Shown one piece after another: positions 35,561 to 47,354 of a stretch of DNA of 64,000 nt (position 1 is its first letter; every line of letters starts with the position of its first letter). A program made the position numbers and the translations under genes. The notes beneath the pieces are model-generated. The model worked only from the letters and a program-made list of their open reading frames with translations. It ran no database searches and was not told the DNA's origin. The DNA is from Mesorhabditis belari (taxonomy: Eukaryota > Nematoda > Chromadorea > Rhabditida > Rhabditidae): NCBI GenBank assembly GCA_958450365.1, contig CAUEEP010000733.1, forward strand, positions 1,054,001-1,118,000, in the 5' to 3' direction.

Positions 35561-38500
35561 ATGAGGCTGCTACTTTGTCTTTTCTTCGTTATTTTCCAAA
35601 TACAATTGTGTCTAGGTAAAGTTAAAGCTAAAGATTTTTGACAAAACAATACAAAAAGCGTATGTAAACTTAAAAAAAAGGATATTGTTTCAGCCGACCC
35701 AGTGACCTATTTAATCGATCCAAACAATCCATCATTTCTTTTTAATGGAAATGATCACTCTGATCAGGTACATTTGAAATCGAGTAATTGATTCCAGTAA
35801 TAACTTTAGACAACTGCCATTATCTTAGCCAGCAATTTGTCGCTGCCCATCCAAGTGAACGCTTACTTTTCCGATTTTAGCAATACAAAGTTTGCGATTG
35901 CTGGCCCTGGTGGGGCAAAATATACGTACGTTTTATAGATGAGCTAATTTTTGGCTTTAAGCTGAAGGGAAATCTGCAAAAGGTTTAAAAGTGTACCTTT
36001 TGTTGACTTAGTGTCAAACTTTGTCAAACTTTTCTTAGCTTTTAGCCAAGCCGCTCTCCAGCAACCAACTTCAAACATTCGCCTCAAGCCACCTCTCACT
36101 CTCACATTCACTCAAAACACATCGATGGAGTTCTATTTGACATTTGCCTTGTATCCAACTGATACTGGTAAGGGGTTGGGCTTGAAAAACAATTGAACAC
36201 CATTTCCAGACTCCGACTCATCCAACGGCCCATATTATTTGGGATATGACCGTTACTCAATCGATGTCTATAATGGCGAAGAACCACAAACCTATTCAAT
36301 GGTGCAATCGAAAGAATCCGGCACAATGCTCACTATTGTTAACAAAAAATACTCAAAAGATAGTTGTCATTCGTTTGATATCATCAATATTGATTTGGTT
36401 TGTTGTTTTTGCAAGAAAAGACTTTAAGAGCTTAATGAGTAGTACATTTTAAGCTTTATACATACCGTAAATACTGTAATAGTACCCCACCCGCATAATG
36501 ACGGTGCGGAGTGTTTAGTAGTCTAGCTTTGGACGCGTTTTTCTCGACACTGGTTTATGCTACACGGCGCGCTTAGGTATCAAAAAATAGCTGAAATTCA
36601 GGGCTATTTTTTGATACCAAAGGCGCATTGAAATACTAAAACACTTTTGCGACTACGGGGGGGGGGGGGGTACTACAGTATTTACGGTAATATATTTTGA
36701 AATTTCAGGACGAAGGCTGCTCTTTGCGAATTCACGCTGGCGCTGCTCCTGCCGATCGTTCTGATAAATATATGATTGGCGATTATCGGGGCAGGTATAA
36801 TTTTTTTGATTTTTGCATTTGTAAATGCTTTTTAGCCGAAAACAGCCAAATGGTTGGGCTCTACCAACTCTCTCAGCCGCCTACTACACTTTCACCATTC
36901 CGCAATATTGTGGAGCAAAATTCGACTTGATTGAGCACACTGAAGGTTGAAAGCAATGGGAAATTAACCAATTAAGCTTTCAGGCACAAGACAGATCGAA
37001 TTCAGCACACCGGATGATGGGTATTGGATTCGTGGAACGATGGCTAGCTGTGACTATCCTGGTGGAACATTCAGCCGAAAAGAACCGGTCAATCCGATGA
37101 TACAGAGATTTCACGGTAAGACTCGGAAATTCTTCAAAAATCCATCAAAGGCTAAAATAGTTGTGATCGATTTTTAAATCACATAAACCTTTGTTCAGTC
37201 GTCGGTCAAAGCCCGGCTCCGATCAATGTTTGGCCGAACTGGAACGACAAACCTGGGAGAAATGGGTTTTGGAGCTTGGAAATCTATGAAAACGATCAAC
37301 TTGTTGCTTCTAAGAATCAGTGAGTGAATCAGACATCAACAGGGATAAAGATAAATCTAAAGATAAATATTTTGGCCTGGTCAGATAAGGCAGGCCAAGA
37401 ACGGGCTAGAGTCCGGAGAGTAGCGTGGCTTTACTACAGGCATACCCAGAGTTGGTCGGTTATACCTGGTTATACTCTGGCCTCGCTTGATCTGGCTTAC
37501 AGACTCTAGGGCCAGTTGAAATATCCCTTCCATCACTCTAGCCTTTGATCTTCAAAGAAAGAATCAATCTTTAGAACCACTTCACAAAGCGAGGGATGGC
37601 TTCATGCAACGGGACACGATTTACTGGTATGGAAATACAAAATTTAATTTTCCAAATGAATTTCGATCATTTTCAGGTGACTTGGGTGCCCGGAGATCAA
37701 CAATCGGAGGGAATCTTTGTTCGTTTCTACTACGACAGCCCGATCACGATTTATCTCGATGTTCACAATGATCCTCTCGTTTTCCATACGGCTTACTGGC
37801 AATTTGTGGGTTTTTATTCATTTTCCTTGAAAGCTTTAAATATCAAGCATTTTATAGCCCATTTCAATTGTCATTTGCACAAATTAAGACCCAATCTGGC
37901 TTCATGATTCAAGCGCCCGGCTCGTTCATTCACGTGAATGCAATGCAGCTCACCCAGACGCGAGCAATCTACTTTTGGGATAAAACGCAGAATTATAGGT
38001 AAAGAAAGAGTTCATTTCCAATTTCACCAAGCATTTTTTTCAGTTTACCACAAATCATGGAGAAGCCCCGTCTTTTCAAGGATTTTGTTCAAACGTCCCA
38101 ACTCGATTCATGGTATGACCGATTTGTGGCCACATTTACAAAAGTCGATGTGAACGGTTGGTTTGAGCTCTGCTAAGTCTAGCAATTTTCAATTTCCAGA
38201 CACAGCTTTATTCGATTCAATGGGCTTAAGCGATTATCGCTTTTGGTTTACAAATGGATTCTTTCTCGAGCGACCGGTGACAATGAGATTCGATGCGAAG
38301 AATCACTCTCAAGCGCTGACTGTTGTGGCTCCTCGGGGTGGTGCTGTTATAAATAGCGTTTTGAAGGTGAGTTTTCACATCAACTTTTGATTAATACTGT
38401 AAATATCAGCACAGTTTGCAGCCATTTCGGCTTTATGTACAGTAAGCTTGCCCAGTAACCTATTGATTTCAGTCAAACTCCTGTGAAGTTCCTCTCTACG

Positions 38501-39722
38501 TCTCTGGGATTCCATATGAGGAACTGAAGCAGAAAATGCTCATTTACACTTTCAAGTACTGATTTCAGTTCTAATCTAAAGGCTAAATTTGGATCGCTTC
38601 CTTGCATTATCAAAAACAAAACCCATTTTGCAAGCTGTAACTATTTTCAGTGATCAAAACGCTGCAACTTTTGCCCCATCTCACATCGTCTCTCCAGCAG
38701 CCACGTTTGTCGTTCCAGCGAATTGCCAATTCAGTTTTACCCTTCAGAGCAGCAATGGTGAGTTTTACTTTATCATTTCTTTGAAATGCATTTCTTTTTT
38801 AGATCCATATAGACGGGAACTCTTTGACGGCTCAAATGGCTTCATCTACAGCCAAGAATACCCAGCAAACTATGACAATTACTATTCGATTTGGTCACCC
38901 GATGACGCGACTGATTATCAACTTTATCGTTAGTTTTTGAGAGTATCTTCTTAAATATATTCTCTTTCCAGAAAGTCCCTCGCTTGGTGCGGCGAACGCG
39001 AACTTCTCGATTGACATTGTTTCCGCAGATCCGGGAGTGAATGGCAGTCTTGCTTTCACCTTCGGCAAAACTGGAAAACCACAAGAAACTATTGGAATGT
39101 GAGTTTCAAAGAAAAACAGGCAAAAACTACTGTTAATGATTTCAAATCGTCATGCCTGGCTGATTTTGTTGAGGGACTGGTTCACAAAAAGTCCCAAGAG
39201 CCAGGCCTGGGCTTAGCCAGACCTTGGCCTTAGTCCGGCACATCTTTGACTCAATTAACAAGTCAATATTATCAAATTTTAGCACAAATCTCACGAAAAA
39301 CTGGACGATCCAATCGGATGGAACAATGGTACAAGTGAGTTTTAACAGTATTTTTTCTTTATCTTGCAATAAATCTTTTTTAGATTGAATGGAACGATAC
39401 AAGTACACAAAGTGGATTCTTGTTAAGATATCGGATGAAAGCAGCTCAAGTGACAACTACGACAACTACGACTACGACCCCAACAACAACTACCGCAATC
39501 ACAGCAAAGTCACCAACAACAACTGGAATTCCCATTGCTGCTGATACAACAGCTCCGGCGACAGCACCCACATCAACATCAACAACCACTACAACAACTC
39601 CAAAGGCAACAACACCTAAGTCGGATAATGGGAGAGACGCAACGACGACAAGTACTGCCACAAAGAACAACTATTTGTTTTTGATTCCTGTAGTGTATTT
39701 ACTTACGTTTTTCTTCTCTTAG
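35561..39722 (+). CDS. Large CUB-like surface protein with Thr-rich stalk
   Basis: Twenty exons (55, 74, 116, 122, 188, 86, 110, 132, 121, 52, 129, 110, 113, 167, 83, 107, 126, 127, 52 and 339 nt; the first starts 35561, the last is 39384-39722) keep phase and give 802 residues. Residues 1-19 are a signal peptide. The body carries several modules of the nematode CUB-like type, marked by paired cysteines and patterns such as YWIRGTMASCDYPGG, GFWSLEIYEND and NGFIYSQEYPANYDNYYSIW; the last of these is close to a true CUB start. About residues 713-785 are almost all Thr, Ala, Pro and Ser, a mucin-like O-glycosylated stalk. The end (LFLIPVVYLLTFFFS) is a hydrophobic tail suited to a GPI anchor. 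Many CUB-like genes of C. elegans are induced by infection; that role here is inference. Exon 12's acceptor (AATTAAG) is atypical. AATAAA lies near 39744. Confidence 0.82.
36463..36689. repeat. MITE with TACCGTAAATACTGTA ends
   Basis: TACCGTAAATACTGTAATAG at 36463 and the complementary TACTACAGTATTTACGGTA ending 36689 flank an inner inverted pair built on GGTATCAAAAAATAGC. It sits in intron 5 of the CUB-like gene. A poly-G run of 14 (36658-36671) lies near its right end. A related terminus is seen at 49734. Confidence 0.85.
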
Positions 39723-40524
39723 AAAAGAACTTTTGTTGCGAGAATAAAGAGTCAGCTTTAATATGATAGATAATGCAACGCTCTTTATTACAAATCAAAG
39801 AGTTTTACAAGAAACGTTTAAATCGATCCCAATAACCTTTGTTCTTCTTTTGAAGTTTTCCTTCTCGGAATCAATGAAAAAAAGCATCGAACTAGGAGTA
39901 ATCGGAGGTGAGAAAGGCGGGAGATTAAAATTCTCATGTTTCGGATCTCAAAAATGCAAATTTCTAAAATTGAATGAACCGACCGGAGTTTTGGCAAGAA
40001 TGAGGGAAAGGAGAGCTTTTGTATGAAATTTTCAAATGTTAATTTCTAAGAGAAATTTGCGGAAAGCGGCCGCTTAGCGTAACTGGTGTACTAATAAGAT
40101 TCATGTTGATTCAAAAGTGCAAGTACATTTGACGTACTTCAATTCGAGTAAGGGTTACGAAACGAAACGAAAACGAAATTGAACTTTTCACGAACTACTC
40201 CAATAATGCGTGAAGCGCTCTCGTTGATGCCAGGCCAGGAGAGCAAAACTGAAATGCTAAAGTTTTGTTAGCTGCTAGGTAAGCCAAACTCACTATCAAT
40301 TCTAAGTATTTTGTATTGATTTTTAATTTTTAAAGAGTTTAAACAAAGTCTCACTTGTCCGGAAGCTCGTATGGGAAGCAGAAAAATCGTCACCGTACAC
40401 ATTGGATTGCATACGGAGCAATGAAGTCACTTTTATTGCTCAGTTAGAATTTTTTTTATAGTATTTTAGTGAATAAAATTGAACTCTTGAAAGTTTAAAT
40501 TAAACAAGGTACAAAGATTTCTAG
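39723..40524. other. Intergenic
   Basis: 3' flank of the CUB-like gene, then AT-rich sequence. Frame 39763-40026 has no recognisable domain. A possible upstream exon of the next gene could lie near 40360-40430 but was not resolved. Confidence 0.4.
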
Positions 40525-40784
40525 CTTACAACTATCGATGGAATTATCGATCCCTTAATAGATTGGGTGAAGCAACCCAATCTGAAAGTTCCATCAAGGA
40601 TTGACAATGTGAAACAATGTGAGTTTTCTAAAGACCTGAAAGCTTTATCGATTTGTTAATAAAATTCGAAATCGAAAATTCTTCAGGTATTGCAAAAGCG
40701 GCCGAGTATTTCTTCGATTTCAAAGAGGAGACTCCATTCGATGAAAAAGCGAGAAAAAGAGTGAAGAAAAAGGAAGAAAAGTGA
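40525..40784 (+). CDS. Two 3' exons of an unidentified gene
   Basis: A TTTCTAG acceptor opens an exon (40525-40618) reading TIDGIIDPLIDWVKQPNLKV; a 68-nt intron ends CTTCAG, and the next exon (40687-40784) reads CIAKAAEYFFDFKEETPFDE and a basic tail RKRVKKKEEK before TGA. Phase matches across the junction. The start codon and earlier exons were not found. Small, mixed-charge, probably intracellular. I do not recognise the family. Confidence 0.45.
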
Positions 40785-41677
40785 TAAAGTTAGTGGGGAA
40801 AAATGAAATATGAATGATTTATAGACAATTTGAATAACAGATAACATAAAATGATGAAAAAGTTTACCGTCTTCAGATAGACAGCAAGTATAATAGTAAA
40901 AACCAAGCTGATTGGCCTTTAAAGCATCAATTCAGCTTTTAAAACTAGGGATAAAAAGACCAAAGTTTTGCTATTTTGTAGTCACATTTTATCAAGATTA
41001 CCTTTTTCAGAAGAGAAAGTATTTATTTGGTCGCTGGGGTCCGATGCTCGGGGAATGGCTTTATCAAACTTCTAAAAGACGAAAAATTTCAGATTCAAGC
41101 TGAGAATTGCAGTTCTGTAGAAGGGAATTGTAAAAAGTTGAGTGTGAAACTGTTTAAGAACAAAATTCTTTTCAAAACCTTAAAAATCAAGATCCTTTTC
41201 AACAAGTCGACGGTTGAAATCTCTAAAAATTGACAAATTTCAGCTCACCGAACTCAAGTTGGCTCAAGTGACGCAACTCGAGCAATAGCTGAGATAGCTG
41301 ACAAAAATGTTAAACATTTTATTTGATTTTAATGATCAAGATAAAATTTTATTTCATTTGCTTGTCCTTTTGGAGTGAAACACAGCAATAGTCAATTGAT
41401 TTATTGCAAAAAAAACCCTTTTTACACTTTATGCACACTTTTTATCGACCATTATTTATTAGATCAATTTTTTTTTTCTGAAAAGCTCTTTTCTTGATAA
41501 AAAATCACCGGAAATTCGATCAAAGAACACACAATTCAAAGCGTTTATCTGTAAATGATTCCATCATTGTAAAAAAAAAGATGATTTACTCCTGAATTTT
41601 CCGCTCCAAATCTCTGATAAGAACCATGCCTAGAAAAGGCTTCAAAAACTAATCCCAAACGGTTTTCCACCAAGAAA
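40785..41677. other. Intergenic
   Basis: AT-rich, no supported gene or RNA. The last 200 bases should hold the promoter of the lectin gene. Confidence 0.4.
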
Positions 41678-43743
41678 ATGAAGTTCCTACTTTTTGCCCT
41701 TTTTGTTGGACTAGTTTCCACTCAATTCACTTGCCCAAATGAGTTCAGTTACAATTCGGATCTCAACACTTGCTTGAGCAGCTGGAACTTCTTTTGTAAG
41801 CGATTTTTAGTGATTGAAAAGTCAAGAAAGACTTGATTAAACTGATAAATTAATAAAAATTCTGAATAAAGTGATAATTAGATTGTTAGAATAAGCTGAG
41901 AATTGAATTTCAACGATTTCTTTAGCTTCTTGGTCGTCGGCTAACTTCTATTGCCAATATTATGGAGGAAATCTCGTTTCGATTCACAATTCTCGACAAA
42001 ACATGGTTACCGCTATGATCGAAAATAGTAAGTTGTTTGTTTGGTATTTTTTAGCCTTATATCTAGACCGAACCAAGGACAATCGAGGCTGGTTGGGACT
42101 TACGAAACGCAACGGAAGCTGGGTGTGGACAGATGGAACTCCATTCGATTACCAAAACTTCCAAGGAAGTCGGTTTCAATCAAAAATTTTGCTATTTCCA
42201 AATTCAGATCAAACAAGAGACTGCGCCTATTTGGATTCTCAGGATTATTTGTGGAAGACAGCCGATTGCAGCATTGATCTCCCATTCATGTGCTCCGCTC
42301 CACCAACGATCTCCAATGGAACAACTCTAGCATCGAACATCACCACCACAACAACCCCAAGCCCACCAGTTACCTGTCTTCCACGTGAGTTAGCGATCTT
42401 TATCGTAAAGTCTCCTAAAAAGTAGAAAAGCTATCGTAATTCGGCAGCTAACAGTAAACATGAGATGAGCCGAACTGAGTAAAGAGCCTGGACTTTGAAA
42501 AAAGCTGCCGTAATCTGGTGATCTGAAATTAAACCTGAAATGAGCTGTTTTTAAAAGGTGATCTTCAGAAAAACTACCGTAAACTGAAATAACTCGAAAA
42601 ATTTCAGCCGATCAACAAGACTTGTACAATTGCAAACAAGGCTGGCAATATTTCGCGCCAACTATGAAGCAATACATGGTTCGTTGAAACTACAGTCAAA
42701 TCTCGGTTTAACGATTCTCGATTCAACGATTCTCTCGATTTAACGATGTGAATTTTTGGTCCCTTAAAAGCTATTTACCTTATGAAGACGTTCGATTTAA
42801 CAATCTACTCGATTTAGCGATTCTCTCGATTTAACGATAGAGAATCCCGGTTCCTTGAGAATCATTAAATCAGTTTTTGACTGTATATTAATTTTATGCA
42901 ACTTTTAGGTCGTCAATCAACTCGATTTAAACACAACACCTGAAGCGTTTTGTATGAGCCAAGGAGGACATCTTGCATCAGTTCACAGCCAAGCCGAGAG
43001 CGATTTCATCACAAGTTTTTCCTGATTTTTTTTCTATTATAATCGTTTTCTTTAAAGATTTATGCTGCCCATCGTACTGCGGATTTTACAGCGAGGAATT
43101 GCAAGCTTTGGCTGCGTATCTTGTTGGAGGAATTCAAGTGAGTGAAGCGTTGGATAATTTTTGTCTTTTTCAAACTTTAGCTAAAAAAATTTAATGTTAA
43201 AGCCAAATTTCATCAAATGATATCAAATTTGAGATTTCTAAAACTACCGTAACTTACCTTGTCTCAAGTTTTTATCAAATCTATTCAATTTTTTTCTTTT
43301 CTTACAGAAGAACCTGGATTTAGATAAAATTAGAGTCAAGATTACGGTTGCTTTGACAGGTTTTAGAAAACGTAGAAGCTATCTGCTTATCATCACCGTT
43401 CCTTTTCTTATGCTGAAAAAAATCTATCTTATTCCATGCTCAATCCAATCCTCTTTTCAGGTGAACATGCAACCCGCCTGGACTGACGGAACGCCTTTCG
43501 ATTTCCAGGCAAACACTTGCTTCGATGCGCAGGATGCGAGCGAGGTGTTGCACGTGAGTTCATTTTATTAAAGAAATGAATCATTTTTTGTTAGTATTCA
43601 AGCTGAATCTGAGTCAACAAAATAGAATAGAATTGCAAAAAGGATTTCAGATCTCGGCCTTCACCGGGTGCAACGAATGTGGAACTCCTGGTACATGGAT
43701 CTGGGAAACCGATGTTGTACCTTATGTTGTTTGCAAGAAATAA
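41678..43743 (+). CDS. Secreted double C-type lectin-domain protein
   Basis: Ten exons, 41678-41795, 41926-42027, 42055-42168, 42208-42384, 42608-42678, 42909-43014, 43058-43137, 43308-43346, 43461-43553 and 43651-43743, in phase, give 330 residues. A signal peptide (MKFLLFALFVGLVSTQ) precedes the first domain, which is standard: GNLVSIHNSRQNMVT, GWLGLTKRNGSWVWTDGTPF, then DCAYLD and DLPFMC. A short Thr/Pro linker follows, then a second domain with WQYFAPTMKQYM, GGHLASVHSQAESDFI, WTDGTPFDF and a final VPYVVCKK. The second domain is odd in the middle: its exon 7 (CCPSYCGFYSEELQALA) and exon 8 lack a clear WIGL motif. Such secreted lectins are common in nematodes and often linked to immunity or cuticle; ligand binding is not predictable. 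AATAAA follows at 43755. Confidence 0.82.
42691..42885. mobile_element. MITE with TACAGTCAAA ends
   Basis: TACAGTCAAATCTCGGTTTA on the left and ...TTTTTGACTGTA on the right form terminal inverted repeats, with repeated CGATTTAACGATTCTC words between. This looks like a pogo/Tigger-type non-autonomous element. It sits in intron 5 of the lectin gene. Confidence 0.75.
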
Positions 43744-44658
43744 ATGCACAGCAAACAATAAACTTTATCTTTATGCACAGAATCGACGTTTAAACTTCAA
43801 TTTCAACGAATAAGTTAAGGTTTCTCAGGTCTAGGCCCTGGTCCGGTCCGTGGTGGTCGTCCACGTCGAACTCTGAAATAACAATGTGCATTCCTCTTTG
43901 GATAAACGGGCTTTTGTTAGGCGTAACTTATAAAACACTTGTAATAATAGTAAAATAAGTACTTTGTTGTTGTTTTTGCAAAATTCTTGCAATGAAGATC
44001 ATCAATTTGTAACTCTTATGAAATTTTTTAAATCCTACCTCACACGATCCACATTGATTTCTCTCTTTTCCAAATCGGCATCTCTTTTCTGATGCCGTTA
44101 TTAGTTCATAAGTTATATTATAATAACACTTTAATTATTTGTAATGCCATAATAAGGATAGTTTAATTTATAGTTTAAAATTGGCTAGGATACTAAACAG
44201 GTTGATTCAAATCAACTATTTGATTGCAAACTCACATTGCAAGCATTGAGACCAGTAAGAGACAAAGAAGAAGCAGGATTTTAAACAAATTCGTTTCACC
44301 TGAAATTTACTTCTTGTTTTAACGTGAAAGTTCAAAAAAAGCCATGAAAACTGCTATGAAATCAAATGAAACTGTCTCTTTTTATAGAGTTTCTCAAAAC
44401 CGTTCAGTTTTCTTATCAAAAATATCTTAACTTTTGACGCAAGAGCGTTTACAGAGGAAAATTTTAGGGACGCATTCTAAAATGCACTAGCTACCGTATT
44501 CCAATTACCAATTTCCATTGCTTAAAGTCATTTTCCGTTGTTTTTATTAATTTTTCATCGTTTTTCTTTGCCATTTCATCGCAAATTCATCAAGATCAAC
44601 TGCTATAAAAGGAGTTAAGTGCTTTTGATTTTTTTCTGGAGCGGTTCGCTTTGTTTTA
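43744..44658. other. Intergenic, possible small secreted-protein remnant (-)
   Basis: The minus strand has three fragments in order: a hydrophobic FKILLLLCLLLVSMLA (about 44290-44240), KRDADLEKREINVDRVR (about 44095-44040) and VRRGRPPRTGPGPRPEKP before a stop (about 43875-43825). They look like a signal peptide plus dibasic and RPP-rich peptide, but no ATG was found and the phases do not match, so no gene is called. Confidence 0.35.
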
Positions 44659-44908
44659 ATGACTTTTACAAAGATGGACGAACACAAATGTCGAATTGCC
44701 AAAACTTTGAACGATTTCCTTGACACCGGCACCACAGAGGTGTTTTTGCCGGCAAGACTCGTCATGCAGGTTTCATTTAACTAATCCTTTTTGAGCTAAA
44801 CAATACAAAATCCTAGATCGAAAGAGCTTGTGTTGAGTGTAAATGCTCGGGTCTGGTCTTGACATTGAATGGCATTGATTTCCGAGTCCCCGGCACTTTT
44901 TGTACATG
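44659..44908 (+). CDS. Partial gene of unknown function, two exons
   Basis: ATG at 44659 opens an exon (to 44769) reading MDEHKCRIAKTLNDFLDTG and FLPARLVMQ. A 47-nt intron ends CCTAG; the next exon (44817-44908) reads IERACVECKCSGLVLTLNG and DFRVPGTFC and ends at a GTAATT donor. Phase is kept. No further exon was found: 30-60 bases on, a LINE fragment begins on the other strand, so the gene may be truncated by it. The family is not recognised. Confidence 0.42.
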
Positions 44909-44925
44909 GTAATTTGTAGCAATTT

Positions 44926-45159
44926 TTAGAGCATAAACGCTAAGTCTTTCCCAGGAACAAGCAACATGCGAACTTTGGATTTCTGGAGCTTCTGAAATTG
45001 TTTGGGTGAGAGGAGTCTTTGCTCATTAAGGTGACCAAGAATTTTATCACTGATGATTATCTCAAAAAGTTTTAAAAGGGGACAGGTTACGGAGATGGGG
45101 CTATAGTTTTTAACATCATTTTTGGAAGAGAATTTGAGAATAGAGATGATAAAAGCCAA
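44926..45159 (-). mobile_element. LINE reverse transcriptase fragment
   Basis: The minus strand reads KNYSPISVTCPLLKLFEIII and GHLNEQRLLSPKQF, the same conserved reverse transcriptase block as at 10456 but from a different copy. About 230 bp remain. Confidence 0.75.
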
Positions 45160-45722
45160 TACCTTGAAAATTCTTTGATCAATTCGCAGTCTAAGACTTC
45201 GAAAAAGTCACACAGTTAGTTTTTTGTCATATCAAAACTTTCAAGAAATGAATTTAATCATATTTGCTGTTTCCAGTAGTTAATTTCACTTCAAAAATAA
45301 CCAAAAACGTTCGTAAAAAAAAACTTTTCTTCAAAAACAATGTTGCTTTTGTTAATCTCTGACTAGTGAGATCCATTTTCGTCCAAAGCAAATAAATTTT
45401 TTATCGTCATCAAGTGTTTATTTATGTCATTTCGAAAATTTTGGGCAAATATCCGCTGCTTTTTTTTTACAAGAAAATAAGCTTTGAGTTTATTTTGGTG
45501 TTCTCTTGTTGTTGATTTAAATGGAAAAACTTTGAAAACAAATGATAAATTCAAATTTGTCCAAGCTGATTGAGATCTTGTTTTGGTGTTTCTGTTTGTG
45601 GAGCTGTGTTTTTGAAAGGGGGAATGGTCTTTGTATATAATGAGATTGTTGAAGGCGAGTAGTCAAATCGTTATCCCCTTCCTCTCCTACCCAACAATCC
45701 TCCCGAATTCCGAATTCTAAAC
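45160..45722. other. Intergenic, promoter side of the mucin-like gene
   Basis: AT-rich. TATATAA at about 45636 lies roughly 85 bp before the start codon at 45723 and could be a TATA-type element; this is only suggestive. Confidence 0.4.
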
Positions 45723-47162
45723 ATGTTCAAGCTGTTGCTTGTCACTTTGGTTCTATCGGCTTACATCGTTGACGCGAAAAAGGTTTATTTTAGAGCTTTC
45801 TCTAATGTAAATTAGTTGAGTGAAATATTTTTGACAGATTGCTTTGAATGATTTACTTAACTAGTACATGACAATAAAACGGGTTGATTGTTGGTTTTGA
45901 TACATTATGAGCTCAAAGTTTTAATGTGCTTTGAAAAATGATTGACTTGAAACTATTGGATTTATCATAACACAAAATTTTCAATTGAAAAATCAGCTTT
46001 TGCTTCGTTTTTCAAATTAGTATGGACAAATGATGATGCATTAACTGTTTTGTAAATTGAATTTCCAAAACAATTACTAATGGATTGCTATTAATAGATA
46101 ATAAAGTGAAATTTTGAGCCCAACAAGTCGTCTTCCTCATCGTCATCGAGCAGCGAAGAGCTCTTCTTCCATCACAATCATCACTCTCATTCGGGAAGCG
46201 GTGAAGGTGATAAGAGACATAAGAGCTCAACAACAACCACAACCATCAATGGATCAACTGCCACTACAACAACCACAATGAGCCCGTCGAATGCTACTGG
46301 ATCGGCCAATTCGACAACAACAGCTTCAACTACAGCCTCAACTGCATCGACAACAGTTTCGACAAGTTCATCTACAACAACCGGACGAACCAGATCATTC
46401 CCAAGAACTCCTTCCACTGTTCGTTTGGTCACAAGACGATCAACAACTAAGTCGTTCACAACATCTAAAACACCTACAACATCTACAACAACAAAGTCTA
46501 CAACAACAAAGTCTACAACAACTAAGTCCACCCCATCCACAGCAACGGCTTCGACCAAAACTTCTCCATCTGCAGCCACTCGTTCAACGACAGCCAAACC
46601 AGTTACAACTAACCAAACAGCTAAATCAACAAAGAGCGGATCAACAGCAAAACTGTCTACAATTACTGCTACAAAAGCCGCTTCATCAACTCGATCAACA
46701 ACAGTCAAACCGGCCACTACTATCCGACCAAAAACCAAATTGTCCACAGCCAGATTAACTACAGACAAAACAACAATCAAACCAACCAAGTCTAGCCAAT
46801 TCACAACAAAGTCAACACAAATGACTCAATCAACCGGAAAGCCAATGAATAACAGGACAACTGTGACTCAATCGACCACTAAAGGAGCCACAACGAAGCC
46901 AACACAAATGACAACTGGCAAACCAATGAACTCTTCAACAAGAGGAACCAGCATGACCCAATCAACACCTAAAGGAGCCACAACCAGGCCAACAATTGGC
47001 CGAACAACCATGAAAGTCGCCACTACAACCCGAAAACCGACAACCACTCAACGACCAACAACAACCAGATACAGTTCCAGAAGAGTGACCACAGCTAAGC
47101 CAACCTCTTCAACAACCACCCTCTCCGCATCAACCAAATCCACAAGAATGACAACAGTTTAG
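45723..47162 (+). CDS. Secreted Thr-rich mucin-like protein
   Basis: Two exons, 45723-45782 and 46119-47162, in phase, 367 residues. Residues 1-18 are a signal peptide (MFKLLLVTLVLSAYIVDA). The mature protein opens with a Ser run, an acidic bit and a His cluster (EELFFHHNHHSHSGSG), then about 320 residues of Thr, Ser, Lys and Pro with irregular motifs such as TTKSTTTKST, TQSTTKGATTKPTQ and TRKPTTTQRP. It has no cysteine and is strongly basic, unusual for a mucin, which suggests binding to acidic polymers; heavy O-glycosylation is likely. The acceptor TTTTGAG before exon 2 is weak but the only one in phase. Opposite-strand frames (46187-46804) are shadows of the repeat. AATAAA near 47234. Confidence 0.75.
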
Positions 47163-47354
47163 ATTTAAGGGATTCAATTCAATTTTGTCTGTATGTGCTG
47201 CTTTGTGAATTTTTCGTGCTTATTTCGTTGTCAATAAAATCTTATCAAAAGATCGAAATCACCTCAATATTAGCAAAAACATTGAGTGACTCGCTGTAGC
47301 TGCATGTTTTTCAACCTTTGAAAACCACCTCACAATGTAAAAGAAAACACGATT

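Noticed and set aside
46187..46804. Long minus-strand frame opposite the mucin-like gene
   Set aside because: Val/Asp-rich mirror of Thr-codon repeats; no start context, and the plus strand has signal peptide, splice sites and polyadenylation motif.
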